Shown here one piece after another: positions 17,551 through 24,521 of a stretch of DNA of 42,190 nucleotides. A program made the translations under genes and the position numbers. Each line of letters opens with the position of its first letter. Within the stretch, counting starts at the first letter, position 1. The notes under the pieces were generated by a model. That model was not told the DNA's origin and ran no database searches. It worked only from the letters and a program-made list of their open reading frames with translations. Source of the DNA: an uncultured Lachnospiraceae bacterium. GTDB taxonomy: Bacteria; Bacillota; Clostridia; Lachnospirales; Lachnospiraceae. Location: NCBI GenBank assembly GCA_902786205.1, contig CADABQ010000020.1, positions 1-42,190 of the forward strand, given 5' to 3'.

Positions 17551-17589
17551 AAAAAGCGGCAGAATTTTTGAGAAGTTCTGTCGCTTTTT
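17551..17589 (+). terminator. Terminator after the first Rrf2 gene
   Basis: AAAAAGCGGCAGAA (17551-17564) pairs with TTCTGTCGCTTTTT (17576-17589), 14 bp with one G-U pair. The right arm ends in a T-run. It separates the two Rrf2 genes. Confidence 0.75.
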
Positions 17590-17686
17590 GGGTAAGATAA
17601 AGGAAAAGCCATTGACGAAAAAAAATTTTGCGTGTATGATAAAGAATAGAATGCCTACTTTATTAGTGGGAAAACTATTAAATGTT

Positions 17687-17765
17687 GTAACAGTTCGCAG
17701 GGAAATTCATAAAGTGCTAGAATACACAAATTGGCTAAAAACATTCTTTCTGGCGAAACTGTTAC
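17687..17765 (+). repeat. GTAACAGTT-type dispersed palindrome, copy A
   Basis: GTAACAGTT-CGC (17687-17698) is the inverted match of GCG-A-AACTGTTAC (17753-17765). The interior shares TAAAGTGC and ATACACAAATTGGCT with the copy near 20233. It lies in the 341-bp gap before the IscR-like gene, so it may sit in its leader. The rest of the gap holds the terminator above and a degenerate GAGCAG...GGATTG motif near 17517. Confidence 0.65.
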
Positions 17766-17794
17766 TGAATGTTAGAACAGGATTGGTGAATGTT

Positions 17795-18229
17795 ATGAAA
17801 ATATCGACAAAAGGAAGATATGCATTACGTTTGATGCTTGATATTGCATTAAATGATGCGGAAAGACCGGTTCGGATTAAGGAAGTTGCACAAAGACAGG
17901 AGATGTCAGATAAATATTTGGAACAGATTGTGTCAGTATTAAATAAAGCAGGTTACGTAAAATCCATTCGTGGACCACAAGGGGGATATCGTTTGGTAAG
18001 AAAACCAGAAGAATATTCAGTAGGCGATATATTAAGATTAACAGAGGGCAGCCTGGCACCAGTAAGTTGCCTTGAATATGAAGAAAATGATTGTCCAAGA
18101 CAAGAGGATTGTATTACATTGGAACTATGGAAGAGATTGGATCAGGCCATAAAGGATGTAGTGGATCATGTTACGTTGGCAGATCTGATAGAATGGAAAC
18201 AGCAAAAAGGGGATAATTATAGCATATAG
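17795..18229 (+). CDS. iscR: Rrf2 family regulator, IscR-like with three cysteines
   Basis: This 144-residue protein has the same winged-helix domain as its neighbour 340 bp upstream (MKISTKGRYALRLMLD, SDKYLEQIVSVL, SIRGPQGGYRL). It additionally carries Cys92, Cys100 and Cys106 (SCLEYEENDC, RQEDC), close to the spacing of the IscR [2Fe-2S] ligands. It is therefore a likely Fe-S sensor. Candidate targets are the suf pair 5.6 kb upstream and the Fe-S enzyme gene nth 10 bp downstream. The ATG at 17795 is chosen because the domain begins there. The frame is open further upstream, but that part overlaps a palindromic repeat and is probably not translated. The ribosome site (CAGGA) is weak. Confidence 0.85.
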   Translation: MKISTKGRYALRLMLDIALNDAERPVRIKEVAQRQEMSDKYLEQIVSVLNKAGYVKSIRGPQGGYRLVRKPEEYSVGDILRLTEGSLAPVSCLEYEENDCPRQEDCITLELWKRLDQAIKDVVDHVTLADLIEWKQQKGDNYSI

Positions 18230-18239
18230 GGGGGATACT

Positions 18240-18875
18240 ATGACAAAAAAACAACGTGCAGCTGCGATTATTGATTTATTAAAACAGGAATATCCGGATG
18301 CACATTGTACACTGGAATACGATGAAGCATGGAAACTGCTCATTAGCGTACGGCTGGCGGCGCAGTGTACAGACGAAAGAGTAGATAAGATTACGCCGTT
18401 GTTATATGAAAAATATCCTACCATTGCGGCCTTGGCAGAGGCACCTGTGGAAGAAATTGAAGCTATCGTGCGACCTTGTGGACTTGGAAAAAGCAAAGCA
18501 AGGGATATTAGTGCATGTATGCGTATGTTAAAAGAAAAGTATAATTGTAAGGTTCCGGATACGATGGAAGAATTATTAAAACTTCCGGGAGTAGGAAGGA
18601 AAAGTGCAAATCTTATCATGGGAGATGTCTTTGGAAAACCGGCTATTGTAACAGATACACATTGCATTCGGCTTACCAATCGCATGGGACTGATCGATGG
18701 AATCAAAGACCCCAAAAAAGTAGAGATGGAATTATGGAAAATCATTCCTCCTGAAGAGGGAAGTGATTTTTGTCATCGGCTAGTTTATCATGGAAGAAAG
18801 GTATGCACGGCAAGAACAAAGAAGCCATATTGTGAACAGTGTTGTGTGGAATCTGTCTGTAAGAAATGTATATAA
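18240..18875 (+). CDS. nth: Endonuclease III (DNA glycosylase / AP lyase)
   Basis: This 211-residue base-excision repair enzyme removes oxidised pyrimidines and cuts at abasic sites. The helix-hairpin-helix is LPGVGRKSAN with the catalytic Lys, and the catalytic Asp lies in VTDTHCIRL. The C-terminal [4Fe-4S] motif is present, but the first spacing is C-x8-C rather than the usual C-x6-C, followed by x2 and x5. The ATG has GGGGGGA 6 nt upstream. It lies 10 bp after the IscR-like gene, so an Fe-S sensor and an Fe-S enzyme are likely on one transcript. Confidence 0.92.
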   Translation: MTKKQRAAAIIDLLKQEYPDAHCTLEYDEAWKLLISVRLAAQCTDERVDKITPLLYEKYPTIAALAEAPVEEIEAIVRPCGLGKSKARDISACMRMLKEKYNCKVPDTMEELLKLPGVGRKSANLIMGDVFGKPAIVTDTHCIRLTNRMGLIDGIKDPKKVEMELWKIIPPEEGSDFCHRLVYHGRKVCTARTKKPYCEQCCVESVCKKCI

Positions 18876-18899
18876 ATATATAAAGTGGAGGCGTTATCT

Positions 18900-19193
18900 T
18901 TGGAGATTACATGGAATGACGTAAAGGAGAAGGATAAAGAAACTTATGTTTTGGTTGATATAAGAGAATATGAACATTCAGTATTAGGAATGGTTCCGGG
19001 CGCGGTTGCAATTTCTTTTATTGAAGATGTAAATAAATTATTTACCTTACCAAAAGAAAAAAACATATATGTTTATTGTCATAAAGGAGAACTAAGTGTG
19101 CAGGCACAGGAATTATTGCAGGATGCCGGATACAAAGCATATAGCATAAAGGGTGGATATTATGCGTATTTAGAGACAATGCTTAAGGATTGA
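18900..19193 (+). CDS. Single-domain rhodanese (sulfurtransferase)
   Basis: This 97-residue protein is a single rhodanese domain. It has the opening VLVDIREYEHSVLGMVPGA and the active-site loop YCHKGEL, in which the Cys can carry a persulfide sulfur. The C-terminus has the GYYAYL segment. TTG at 18900 is the probable start: GTGGAGG lies 8 nt before it, and the GTG inside that site is too close to serve. It follows nth by 24 bp. A MoeB/ThiF-like E1 gene lies 190 bp downstream. In other bacteria rhodanese domains supply sulfur to E1-activated sulfur-carrier proteins, so the two may form a sulfur-transfer module. Confidence 0.85.
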   Translation: MEITWNDVKEKDKETYVLVDIREYEHSVLGMVPGAVAISFIEDVNKLFTLPKEKNIYVYCHKGELSVQAQELLQDAGYKAYSIKGGYYAYLETMLKD

Positions 19194-19253
19194 AGTTTAA
19201 TACTATCAAGAAAGTTCCAATTTCTATTGCGCAGAGCAATAAGTGGTAGATGG

Positions 19254-19296
19254 GGACTTGCTTGTATCAGGAGGGGGACAAGTCCCTTCTGATATG
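19254..19296 (+). other. Possible RNA pseudoknot before the E1-like gene
   Basis: TATCAGGAGGG (about 19265-19275) can pair with CCCTTCTGATA (about 19284-19294), 11 bp with one G-U pair and an 8-nt loop. The loop (GGACAAGT) can pair with upstream GACTTG (about 19254-19260). The order of the four arms fits an H-type pseudoknot. GCTGC...GCAGC forms a further small hairpin at once downstream. No known riboswitch was recognised. Confidence 0.3.
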
Positions 19297-19321
19297 CTGC
19301 GATAGCAGCTAATAGTGTTAT

Positions 19322-19358
19322 GAGCAAGTAACAGGGTGGATTGTGAATATCCGCTTGA
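19322..19358 (+). repeat. GAGCAAG-type dispersed palindromic repeat, copy 2
   Basis: This unit begins GAGCAAGTAACAGGGTGG and ends GTGAATATCCGCTTGACT. It matches copy 1 (10427-10465) at most positions. It lies 29 bp before the E1-like gene. Confidence 0.6.
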
Positions 19359-19386
19359 CTGATTTAAATTGAAAAAGAGGTTTAAA

Positions 19387-20232
19387 ATGGTATTTTCTAA
19401 GGATGAAATGGAGCGCTATACACGACATTTTGTATTACAGGATGTTGGTGTGGCAGGACAAAAGAAAATAAAGGCAGGAAGTGTATTGGTTGTAGGAGCT
19501 GGGGGGCTGGGTTCACCCGCTCTTTTTTATCTTGCAGCAGCTGGTGTGGGGAAAATTGGCATAATAGATGGAGATCAGGTGCAGATTTCAAATTTGCAAC
19601 GACAAATATTGCATGATACCAATCGGGTTGGATGGAATAAAGCGCAATCTGCAAAACAGGCCATTCTAAAATTGAATCCTAACGTGGAAGTGGTTGTTTA
19701 CGAAGAATTATTTCAACCAGAGATTGCACAGACACTTGTATCGCAATATGATATTGTGTTAGATGGTGTGGATAATTTTGAGACAAAATTTTTGATCAAC
19801 GATGCGTGTGTATTAGAACAAAAGCCGTTTGTACATGGTGGGATTCTAGGGTGGCAGGGGCAGATCTTTACCTGTATTCCTGGAGAGACTTGTTGCTATC
19901 GTTGTATTTATGAAGCAGTACCAAAAGGCGAAAATATACCAAATTGTTCACAGGCAGGAGTAATCGGAGCGTTGCCGGGGATAATAGGCAGCATGCAGGC
20001 ATTAGAGGTGCTTCGTTATTTGCTGGGATTGGAACCATTATATGCTGGCAAAATGTATGTTTTTGATGGAAGTAGTGGTGTAAGTCGAGTGATACCATTT
20101 CCGAATACAGCACCACATTGCAAAATATGTGGGGAACAGCCTGAAATACACAGTGTGATAGAAAACCGGACAGAATATGAGAGAACACGAGATTGGAAAA
20201 CGCACACTTCTTGCACATATGAGAAAAAATGA
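19387..20232 (+). CDS. MoeB/ThiF/HesA-type sulfur-carrier adenylyltransferase
   Basis: This 281-residue E1-like enzyme adenylates the C-terminus of a small ubiquitin-like sulfur carrier. The nucleotide loop is VVGAGGLGSPALFYLAAAG, the acidic loop is IIDGDQVQISNLQRQI, and DGVDNFETKFLIND is the catalytic Asp segment. Two Cys pairs (CYRC and CKIC) form the zinc site. No carrier such as ThiS or MoaD was found next to it, so the pathway (thiamine, molybdopterin or cysteine) is open. The ATG at 19387 has AAAGAGG 8 nt upstream; an in-frame TTG at 19369 is a weaker choice. A single-domain rhodanese gene precedes it. A strong terminator shared with trpF follows. Confidence 0.88.
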   Translation: MVFSKDEMERYTRHFVLQDVGVAGQKKIKAGSVLVVGAGGLGSPALFYLAAAGVGKIGIIDGDQVQISNLQRQILHDTNRVGWNKAQSAKQAILKLNPNVEVVVYEELFQPEIAQTLVSQYDIVLDGVDNFETKFLINDACVLEQKPFVHGGILGWQGQIFTCIPGETCCYRCIYEAVPKGENIPNCSQAGVIGALPGIIGSMQALEVLRYLLGLEPLYAGKMYVFDGSSGVSRVIPFPNTAPHCKICGEQPEIHSVIENRTEYERTRDWKTHTSCTYEKK

Positions 20233-20284
20233 TAACAGTTCGGCCGGAGGCATTTATAAAGTGCCAAAATACACAAATTGACTG
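20233..20284 (+). repeat. GTAACAGTT-type dispersed repeat, copy B (left half only)
   Basis: AACAGTTCGGCCGG is followed by GGCA-TTTATAAAG-TGCC, which forms a small hairpin, then ATACACAAATTGACT. The last part matches the copy at 17687-17765. No right arm with CTGTTA is seen, so this is a partial or degraded copy. Confidence 0.5.
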
Positions 20285-20335
20285 CAAAGGTATTTAGGGG
20301 CTAAACGAAAAAAATGAAGCATTTGCCTGAAAAAG

Positions 20336-20392
20336 ATGTTCTTACTGCTTGTGGAAAGCTTGTAAACAAGAGTAGTAAGAACATTATTTTTT
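20336..20392. terminator. Bidirectional terminator between the E1-like gene and trpF
   Basis: ATGTTCTTACTGCTTGT (20336-20352) pairs with ACAAGAGTAGTAAGAACAT (20366-20384) with a 2-nt bulge. TATTTTTT follows on the plus strand. Confidence 0.7.
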
Positions 20393-20409
20393 CATGGGCG
20401 ATCATTTTC

Positions 20410-21024
20410 TTATTTTTCCCATGTTCGGACGGCATGTATAAATTGTTCGATTTTTTCTGGATCTTTTCCAGGTTTATCTGTAAATTCTACACCAGAGGAA
20501 ACATCGACTCCATCCGGATGGAGAGCGGCAATTGCCTGTGAAACATTATTTGGAGTGAGACCACCAGCCAGTAGAAGCAATTTGTGATCTCTTGGAATAT
20601 TAGTTACCAATTTCCAATCGAATGTTTTCCCGCTTCCTGGTTCTTGTGCATCAAATACATATCCTTTTATTTTTTCACACTTTTGATAGATTGGGTAATG
20701 TTCCATATCCGATATGTTAAAGGCTTTCAAGATAGGAATAGAAATTTCATTTAACACAGCATCTGGAAGTGAGCCATGAATTTGAATAATATCAAAATTT
20801 GCTTCTTGGATTTCTTTTATTTGTTCTATAGATGGAGATACCACAACTGCTACTTTTTTTATGGCTGGATTTAAATCGTTCATAATTTCTTTTGCTTGTG
20901 TTATTGTTAGATTTCGCTTGCTTTTTGGAAAAAATAGAACAAAACCTGCAAAGTCAACTTGTTGTGCGTTAAGATAAGATGCTTCCTTTTTATCGGTAAG
21001 ACCGCATACTTTGATTTTTGTCAT
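20410..21024 (-). CDS. trpF: Phosphoribosylanthranilate isomerase
   Basis: This 204-residue (beta/alpha)8 enzyme converts phosphoribosylanthranilate to CdRP in tryptophan synthesis. The catalytic Cys is in KVCGLTD at the N-terminus and the catalytic Asp in YVFDAQEPG. GSGKTFDW, LLLAGGLTPNN and VDVSSGVE are the phosphate-binding strands near the C-terminus. The start has AAAGAGGA upstream. None of the other trp genes lies in the window, so this is a detached trpF. It is divergent from a methyltransferase gene and converges on the E1-like gene. Confidence 0.93.
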   Translation of the reverse strand: MTKIKVCGLTDKKEASYLNAQQVDFAGFVLFFPKSKRNLTITQAKEIMNDLNPAIKKVAVVVSPSIEQIKEIQEANFDIIQIHGSLPDAVLNEISIPILKAFNISDMEHYPIYQKCEKIKGYVFDAQEPGSGKTFDWKLVTNIPRDHKLLLLAGGLTPNNVSQAIAALHPDGVDVSSGVEFTDKPGKDPEKIEQFIHAVRTWEK

Positions 21025-21165
21025 AATTAAGATTCCTCTTTCTATTGTTACTGTCCAGCCGTTGTTAAAATATTTGACCTTTTTGTTATTCTAGCCCTTT
21101 TTGGAATGTCACCTTGCGAGTCATAATCTGTGGACAGTAATATTTTGGTTTTTATATTTGCCGGA

Positions 21166-21207
21166 CAAGAAAAGTTTCTTGACTCCAAAGCTATTTAACA
21201 TTATTAT
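21166..21207 (+). promoter_or_regulatory. Promoter and palindromic operator before the methyltransferase
   Basis: TTGACT (21179-21184), a 17-bp spacer and TATTAT (21202-21207) form a good promoter about 50 bp before the start at 21257. A perfect 7+2+7 palindrome, CAAGAAA-AG-TTTCTTG (21166-21181), overlaps the -35 box. Confidence 0.5.
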
Positions 21208-21256
21208 AACGTAAAAGCAGATAGAAAAACAAGATTGGATGTAATAGGAGGAAAAA

Positions 21257-22030
21257 ATGACAGAACTGGAAAAATATTACAATAAATTTAACGAAGAGAA
21301 ACGACTAAATAGCAGACATGGACAGGTAGAATTTATTACTTCTATGAAATATATTCACAAATATTTACAACAAATGGAACAACCAAAAATTTTGGACATT
21401 GGTGCCGGGACGGGGAGATATAGTGTGGCATTGGCAGAAGAAGGATATGATGTTACGGCGGTTGAGTTGGTTAAATATAATTTGGGAATTTTAAAACAAA
21501 AGGGTAGTACAGTAAAAGCGTATCAGGGAAATGCAAAAAATTTAAAGCGTTTTGCAGATGCGTCCTTTGATGTTACATTATTGTTTGGTCCTATGTACCA
21601 TTTGTTTGGGGAAGAGGAAAAGTTTTTGGCTCTAAAAGAAGCGAGGAGAGTGACAAAATCCGGTGGCATCATCTTTGTGGCATACTGTATGAATGATTAT
21701 GCAATCCTTACCTATGGTTTTAAGGAAAAACACATAAAGGAAAGTATGGAAAATGGACGTATTACAGAAAATTTCCATGTTGTATCTGAAGAAAAAGATT
21801 TGTATGATTATGTTCGATTAGAAGATATAAATGCAGTAAATGCAAGAGTGTCGGTGGAAAGAATACAGATTATTACACCGGATGGTCCGGCAAATCACAT
21901 AAGGCCAGTATTAAATAAACTAGATGAGGAAGAATTTCAATTATTTCTTCAGTATCATTTTACGGTTTGCGAACGTGCAGATATGATGGGGGCGGCAGCG
22001 CATACACTGGATATTTTAAGGGCAATATAA
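21257..22030 (+). CDS. Class I SAM-dependent methyltransferase
   Basis: This 257-residue protein has the class I methyltransferase fold. Motif I is ILDIGAGTGRYSVALAE (residues about 45-60), motif II is VTAVELVKYN, and the acidic/aromatic strand is FDVTLLFGPMYHL. The GPMYHLF segment is common in clostridial SAM methyltransferases of unknown substrate. The substrate cannot be identified from sequence. The ATG has AGGAGGAAAAA directly upstream. It is probably transcribed alone. Confidence 0.85.
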   Translation: MTELEKYYNKFNEEKRLNSRHGQVEFITSMKYIHKYLQQMEQPKILDIGAGTGRYSVALAEEGYDVTAVELVKYNLGILKQKGSTVKAYQGNAKNLKRFADASFDVTLLFGPMYHLFGEEEKFLALKEARRVTKSGGIIFVAYCMNDYAILTYGFKEKHIKESMENGRITENFHVVSEEKDLYDYVRLEDINAVNARVSVERIQIITPDGPANHIRPVLNKLDEEEFQLFLQYHFTVCERADMMGAAAHTLDILRAI

Positions 22031-22213
22031 AAGTTGGAAGGTTTTCATAGGATGCCTCTTTGAATAGATAAAACAATTACAATGCGTTGGCCTGTGAATG
22101 TAATAGGTTTCTTGATTCTATATAAGCAGAACTGTAAGATAGGCTTGTTTTAGAGACTGTTTTGAAGTAAAATTGTTTTGCAGGAAAAACTCTTTAAAGA
22201 AAGGATTGAAAGT

Positions 22214-22516
22214 ATGGTAAAGCATATTATTTTATGGAAAATTAAGGAAGATACATCAGAAGAAGAAAAGAAAAGAATTAAAGCAAACGTAAAAAAAGGC
22301 TTAGAGGGTTTGCAAGGACAAATACCGGGGTTAGTATCGATTCATGTACAAACAGAATCCTTGGAAAGCTCTACAGCAGATTTGATGCTTGATTCTTGCT
22401 TCGAGTCGGCAGAAGCTTTGAAAGGTTATGCTGTACATCCGGCACATGTGGCAGTAGCAGATTCGGCGGTCCGTCCCAATATGGAAGTACGTATGTGTTT
22501 AGATTTTGAGGAATAA
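22214..22516 (+). CDS. Dabb-family (stress-responsive alpha/beta barrel) protein
   Basis: This 100-residue protein has the Dabb pattern: MVKHIILWKIKEDTSEEEK at the N-terminus, a mid-segment IPGLVSIHVQTE, and SAEALKGYAVHPAHVAV at the C-terminus. Such proteins form dimeric ferredoxin-like barrels. Their roles in bacteria are mostly unknown. The ATG at 22214 has GAAAGGA 8 nt upstream. The gene is 6 bp before the MATE transporter gene, suggesting co-transcription. Confidence 0.85.
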   Translation: MVKHIILWKIKEDTSEEEKKRIKANVKKGLEGLQGQIPGLVSIHVQTESLESSTADLMLDSCFESAEALKGYAVHPAHVAVADSAVRPNMEVRMCLDFEE

Positions 22517-22522
22517 TTTTTT

Positions 22523-23893
22523 ATGAGACAAATCTGGAAAAAGGAAGAGAGAGCATTAACAAGGCATCTGCTGAAAATGATGTTAGTGCTTGCTGTTCCT
22601 ACAATTGTGGAACAGATGTTATCTACTTTGTTGCAATATGTAGATACAGCTATGGTGGGACGCTTGGGAGAACAGGCAACGGCTGCGGTTAGTGCAACTA
22701 CTACGGTAACATGGCTGGTGTCGAGTCTTACCTCTGCGGTTGGAGTTGCAACTCTTGCTATGATAGCAAAGTCTGTGGGGGAACAAGATAAAAAAAGTGT
22801 ACAGAGTATTGCAAGACAAAGTTTACTTCTAGTGGTGGTTTTGGGAGTATTGTTAGGAACCATTTCTATGTTGTTAAGTCCGTTTATTCCCAAATGGATG
22901 GGGGCAGATTCGCAAATACAAACAAAGGCATCCCGATACTTTTTTATAATTAGTATTCCGATGTTGTTTCGGGAAGCAAATACAATATTTGGTGCAGCCT
23001 TGCGTGCGACAAAAGATACTGTGACACCTATGGCGGTAAATTTTTTGTCGAATATTTTAAATATTATTCTCAATTATATATTTATTTATGTGTTACATTT
23101 GGGAGTGGAAGGTGCTGCAATTTCTTCTGCTATTTGTTATACGATTTCCGGAACACTAATGTTTTTAGCTTATAGAAAAAACGAGTGGCTTAGATGGAAA
23201 TGGAAGACCTTTTCCATTGATATAAATAAATTAAAAGAGTGTGCAAGAATTGGTCTTCCAGTGCTTGGGACAAGTATTGCATCTTGTCTTGGATATGTGG
23301 TTTTTGCAGCACAGGTCTTTCGGATGGGGACTGTTACATTTGCAGCGCATTCTATTGCTGTTACAGCTGAAACTATTTTTTATATACCGGGCTATGGGCT
23401 TCGTACTGCTACATCAACGTTGGTTGGTATTGCACTGGGAGAAAAGGATGAAAAAAAGTTTCAACGTATCAGTTCGATAGGAATTATGGTGACAATGGTA
23501 ATGATGTTGTTTAATGGGGGATTGCTTTTTGTAGTGGCAAAACCACTTATGAGCATATTTTCTACCAGTCCAGAGGTAATTCGTCTTGGTGTGGAGATGT
23601 TGAAAATTGTAGCATTCTCAGAACCTTTTTTTGGCTTAATGATTATCGTTGAAGGTATTTTATATGGTCTTGGGCGTACGAAATACGCTTTTTTTGTTGA
23701 AACTTTCAGCATGTGGGGAATTCGTATTTTCTTTACCGCATTATGTGTAAATGTGTGGCATCAGACTTTGCGAGAAGTATGGTATTGCATGATTGCTGAT
23801 AATATATGCAAGGCTGTGCTATTGTTATTACCATTATTGTTGAAGGAACAACGAAAGAAATTATTTCCAAACGTTGACGAAAGAAAAGTATAA
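22523..23893 (+). CDS. MATE family multidrug/cation exporter
   Basis: This 456-residue inner-membrane protein has about 12 hydrophobic segments. The N-terminal MATE pattern is LAVPTIVEQMLSTLLQYVDTAMVGRLGEQATAA. The second half repeats it with GLPVLGTSIASCLGYVVFA and GLRTATSTLVGIALGEKDEK. MATE proteins export organic cations or other compounds using Na+ or H+ gradients. It follows the Dabb gene by 6 bp; a GAGGA inside the end of that gene is the likely ribosome site. The substrate is unknown. Confidence 0.92.
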   Translation: MRQIWKKEERALTRHLLKMMLVLAVPTIVEQMLSTLLQYVDTAMVGRLGEQATAAVSATTTVTWLVSSLTSAVGVATLAMIAKSVGEQDKKSVQSIARQSLLLVVVLGVLLGTISMLLSPFIPKWMGADSQIQTKASRYFFIISIPMLFREANTIFGAALRATKDTVTPMAVNFLSNILNIILNYIFIYVLHLGVEGAAISSAICYTISGTLMFLAYRKNEWLRWKWKTFSIDINKLKECARIGLPVLGTSIASCLGYVVFAAQVFRMGTVTFAAHSIAVTAETIFYIPGYGLRTATSTLVGIALGEKDEKKFQRISSIGIMVTMVMMLFNGGLLFVVAKPLMSIFSTSPEVIRLGVEMLKIVAFSEPFFGLMIIVEGILYGLGRTKYAFFVETFSMWGIRIFFTALCVNVWHQTLREVWYCMIADNICKAVLLLLPLLLKEQRKKLFPNVDERKV

Positions 23894-23930
23894 GAATTAT
23901 TTTAATGAAAATGCATAGGAGGTGAAAAGA

Positions 23931-24158
23931 TTGAATCCAATGGCAATGATAAAAATGAAACAGGCACTATCTGTGTTTTCCAATAATCACCCAAAGGTTG
24001 TTCAGTTTATGAAGTCTGTTTTGGCAAGGGGAGTAGAAGAAGGTACAATCATTGAATTGAGTATCCAAAGACCGGGAGAGGAAAAAATTGTAACAAATTT
24101 AAAGGTGCAGAAGTCGGATATTGAGCTGTTTGAAAGTTTAAAAAATATGAATAGATAG
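23931..24158 (+). CDS. Small conserved protein of unknown function
   Basis: This 75-residue protein begins NPMAMIKMKQALSVFSNNHP and ends in a short helix (SDIELFESLKN). It contains a strand-rich middle (TIIELSIQRP, KIVTNLKVQ). Similar tiny proteins are, from memory, common in Lachnospiraceae, but no function is known to me. The start is TTG at 23931: AGGAGGTG lies 7 nt upstream, and the GTG inside that site is too close to be used. It is 17 bp before another small gene and in the same direction as an orphan parA. Confidence 0.7.
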   Translation: MNPMAMIKMKQALSVFSNNHPKVVQFMKSVLARGVEEGTIIELSIQRPGEEKIVTNLKVQKSDIELFESLKNMNR

Positions 24159-24175
24159 GAAAGGGGAGCAAATCT

Positions 24176-24430
24176 GTGGCAAGAAAATGTAGTGTAGAAC
24201 GAGCAAAACAAAAAACAGGAGGTTTTGCTACAGCAAAGAAAAATATAGTCATTCAATATCAGGAAAGAGAGCGATCCACACAAAACCTGTTGGAATTGAT
24301 AAAGCGTAATGTTTTAGAACAGGGTGTGCAGGAAGAAGATATTCAGGAATTGGATGTTTATATAAAGCCAGAAGAGCAGATGGTATTTTATGTGATCAAC
24401 AAAGACATAAATGGACAGATTCCATTTTAA
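24176..24430 (+). CDS. Small DUF6465-like protein
   Basis: This 84-residue protein has a basic N-terminus (ARKCSVERAKQKTGG) and ends with ELDVYIKPEEQMVFYVIN. That C-terminal strand-and-turn pattern resembles the DUF6465 family of small Lachnospiraceae proteins as I remember it. The start is GTG at 24176 with AAGGGGAG upstream. It lies 17 bp after the preceding small gene and 91 bp before an orphan ParA. No function is known. Confidence 0.7.
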   Translation: MARKCSVERAKQKTGGFATAKKNIVIQYQERERSTQNLLELIKRNVLEQGVQEEDIQELDVYIKPEEQMVFYVINKDINGQIPF

Positions 24431-24521
24431 TTTAAAGTAGAAAACAGTAGCGATAAAGTATGCATATAGTATAAAAAACAATAGATAAGGTGTTATACAG
24501 AGGAAAAGGAGAGAGAAAACC

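Noticed and set aside
17588..17794. Longer N-terminus for the IscR-like protein
   Set aside because: The open frame crosses a terminator tail and a palindromic repeat, and the family domain begins at the ATG at 17795.
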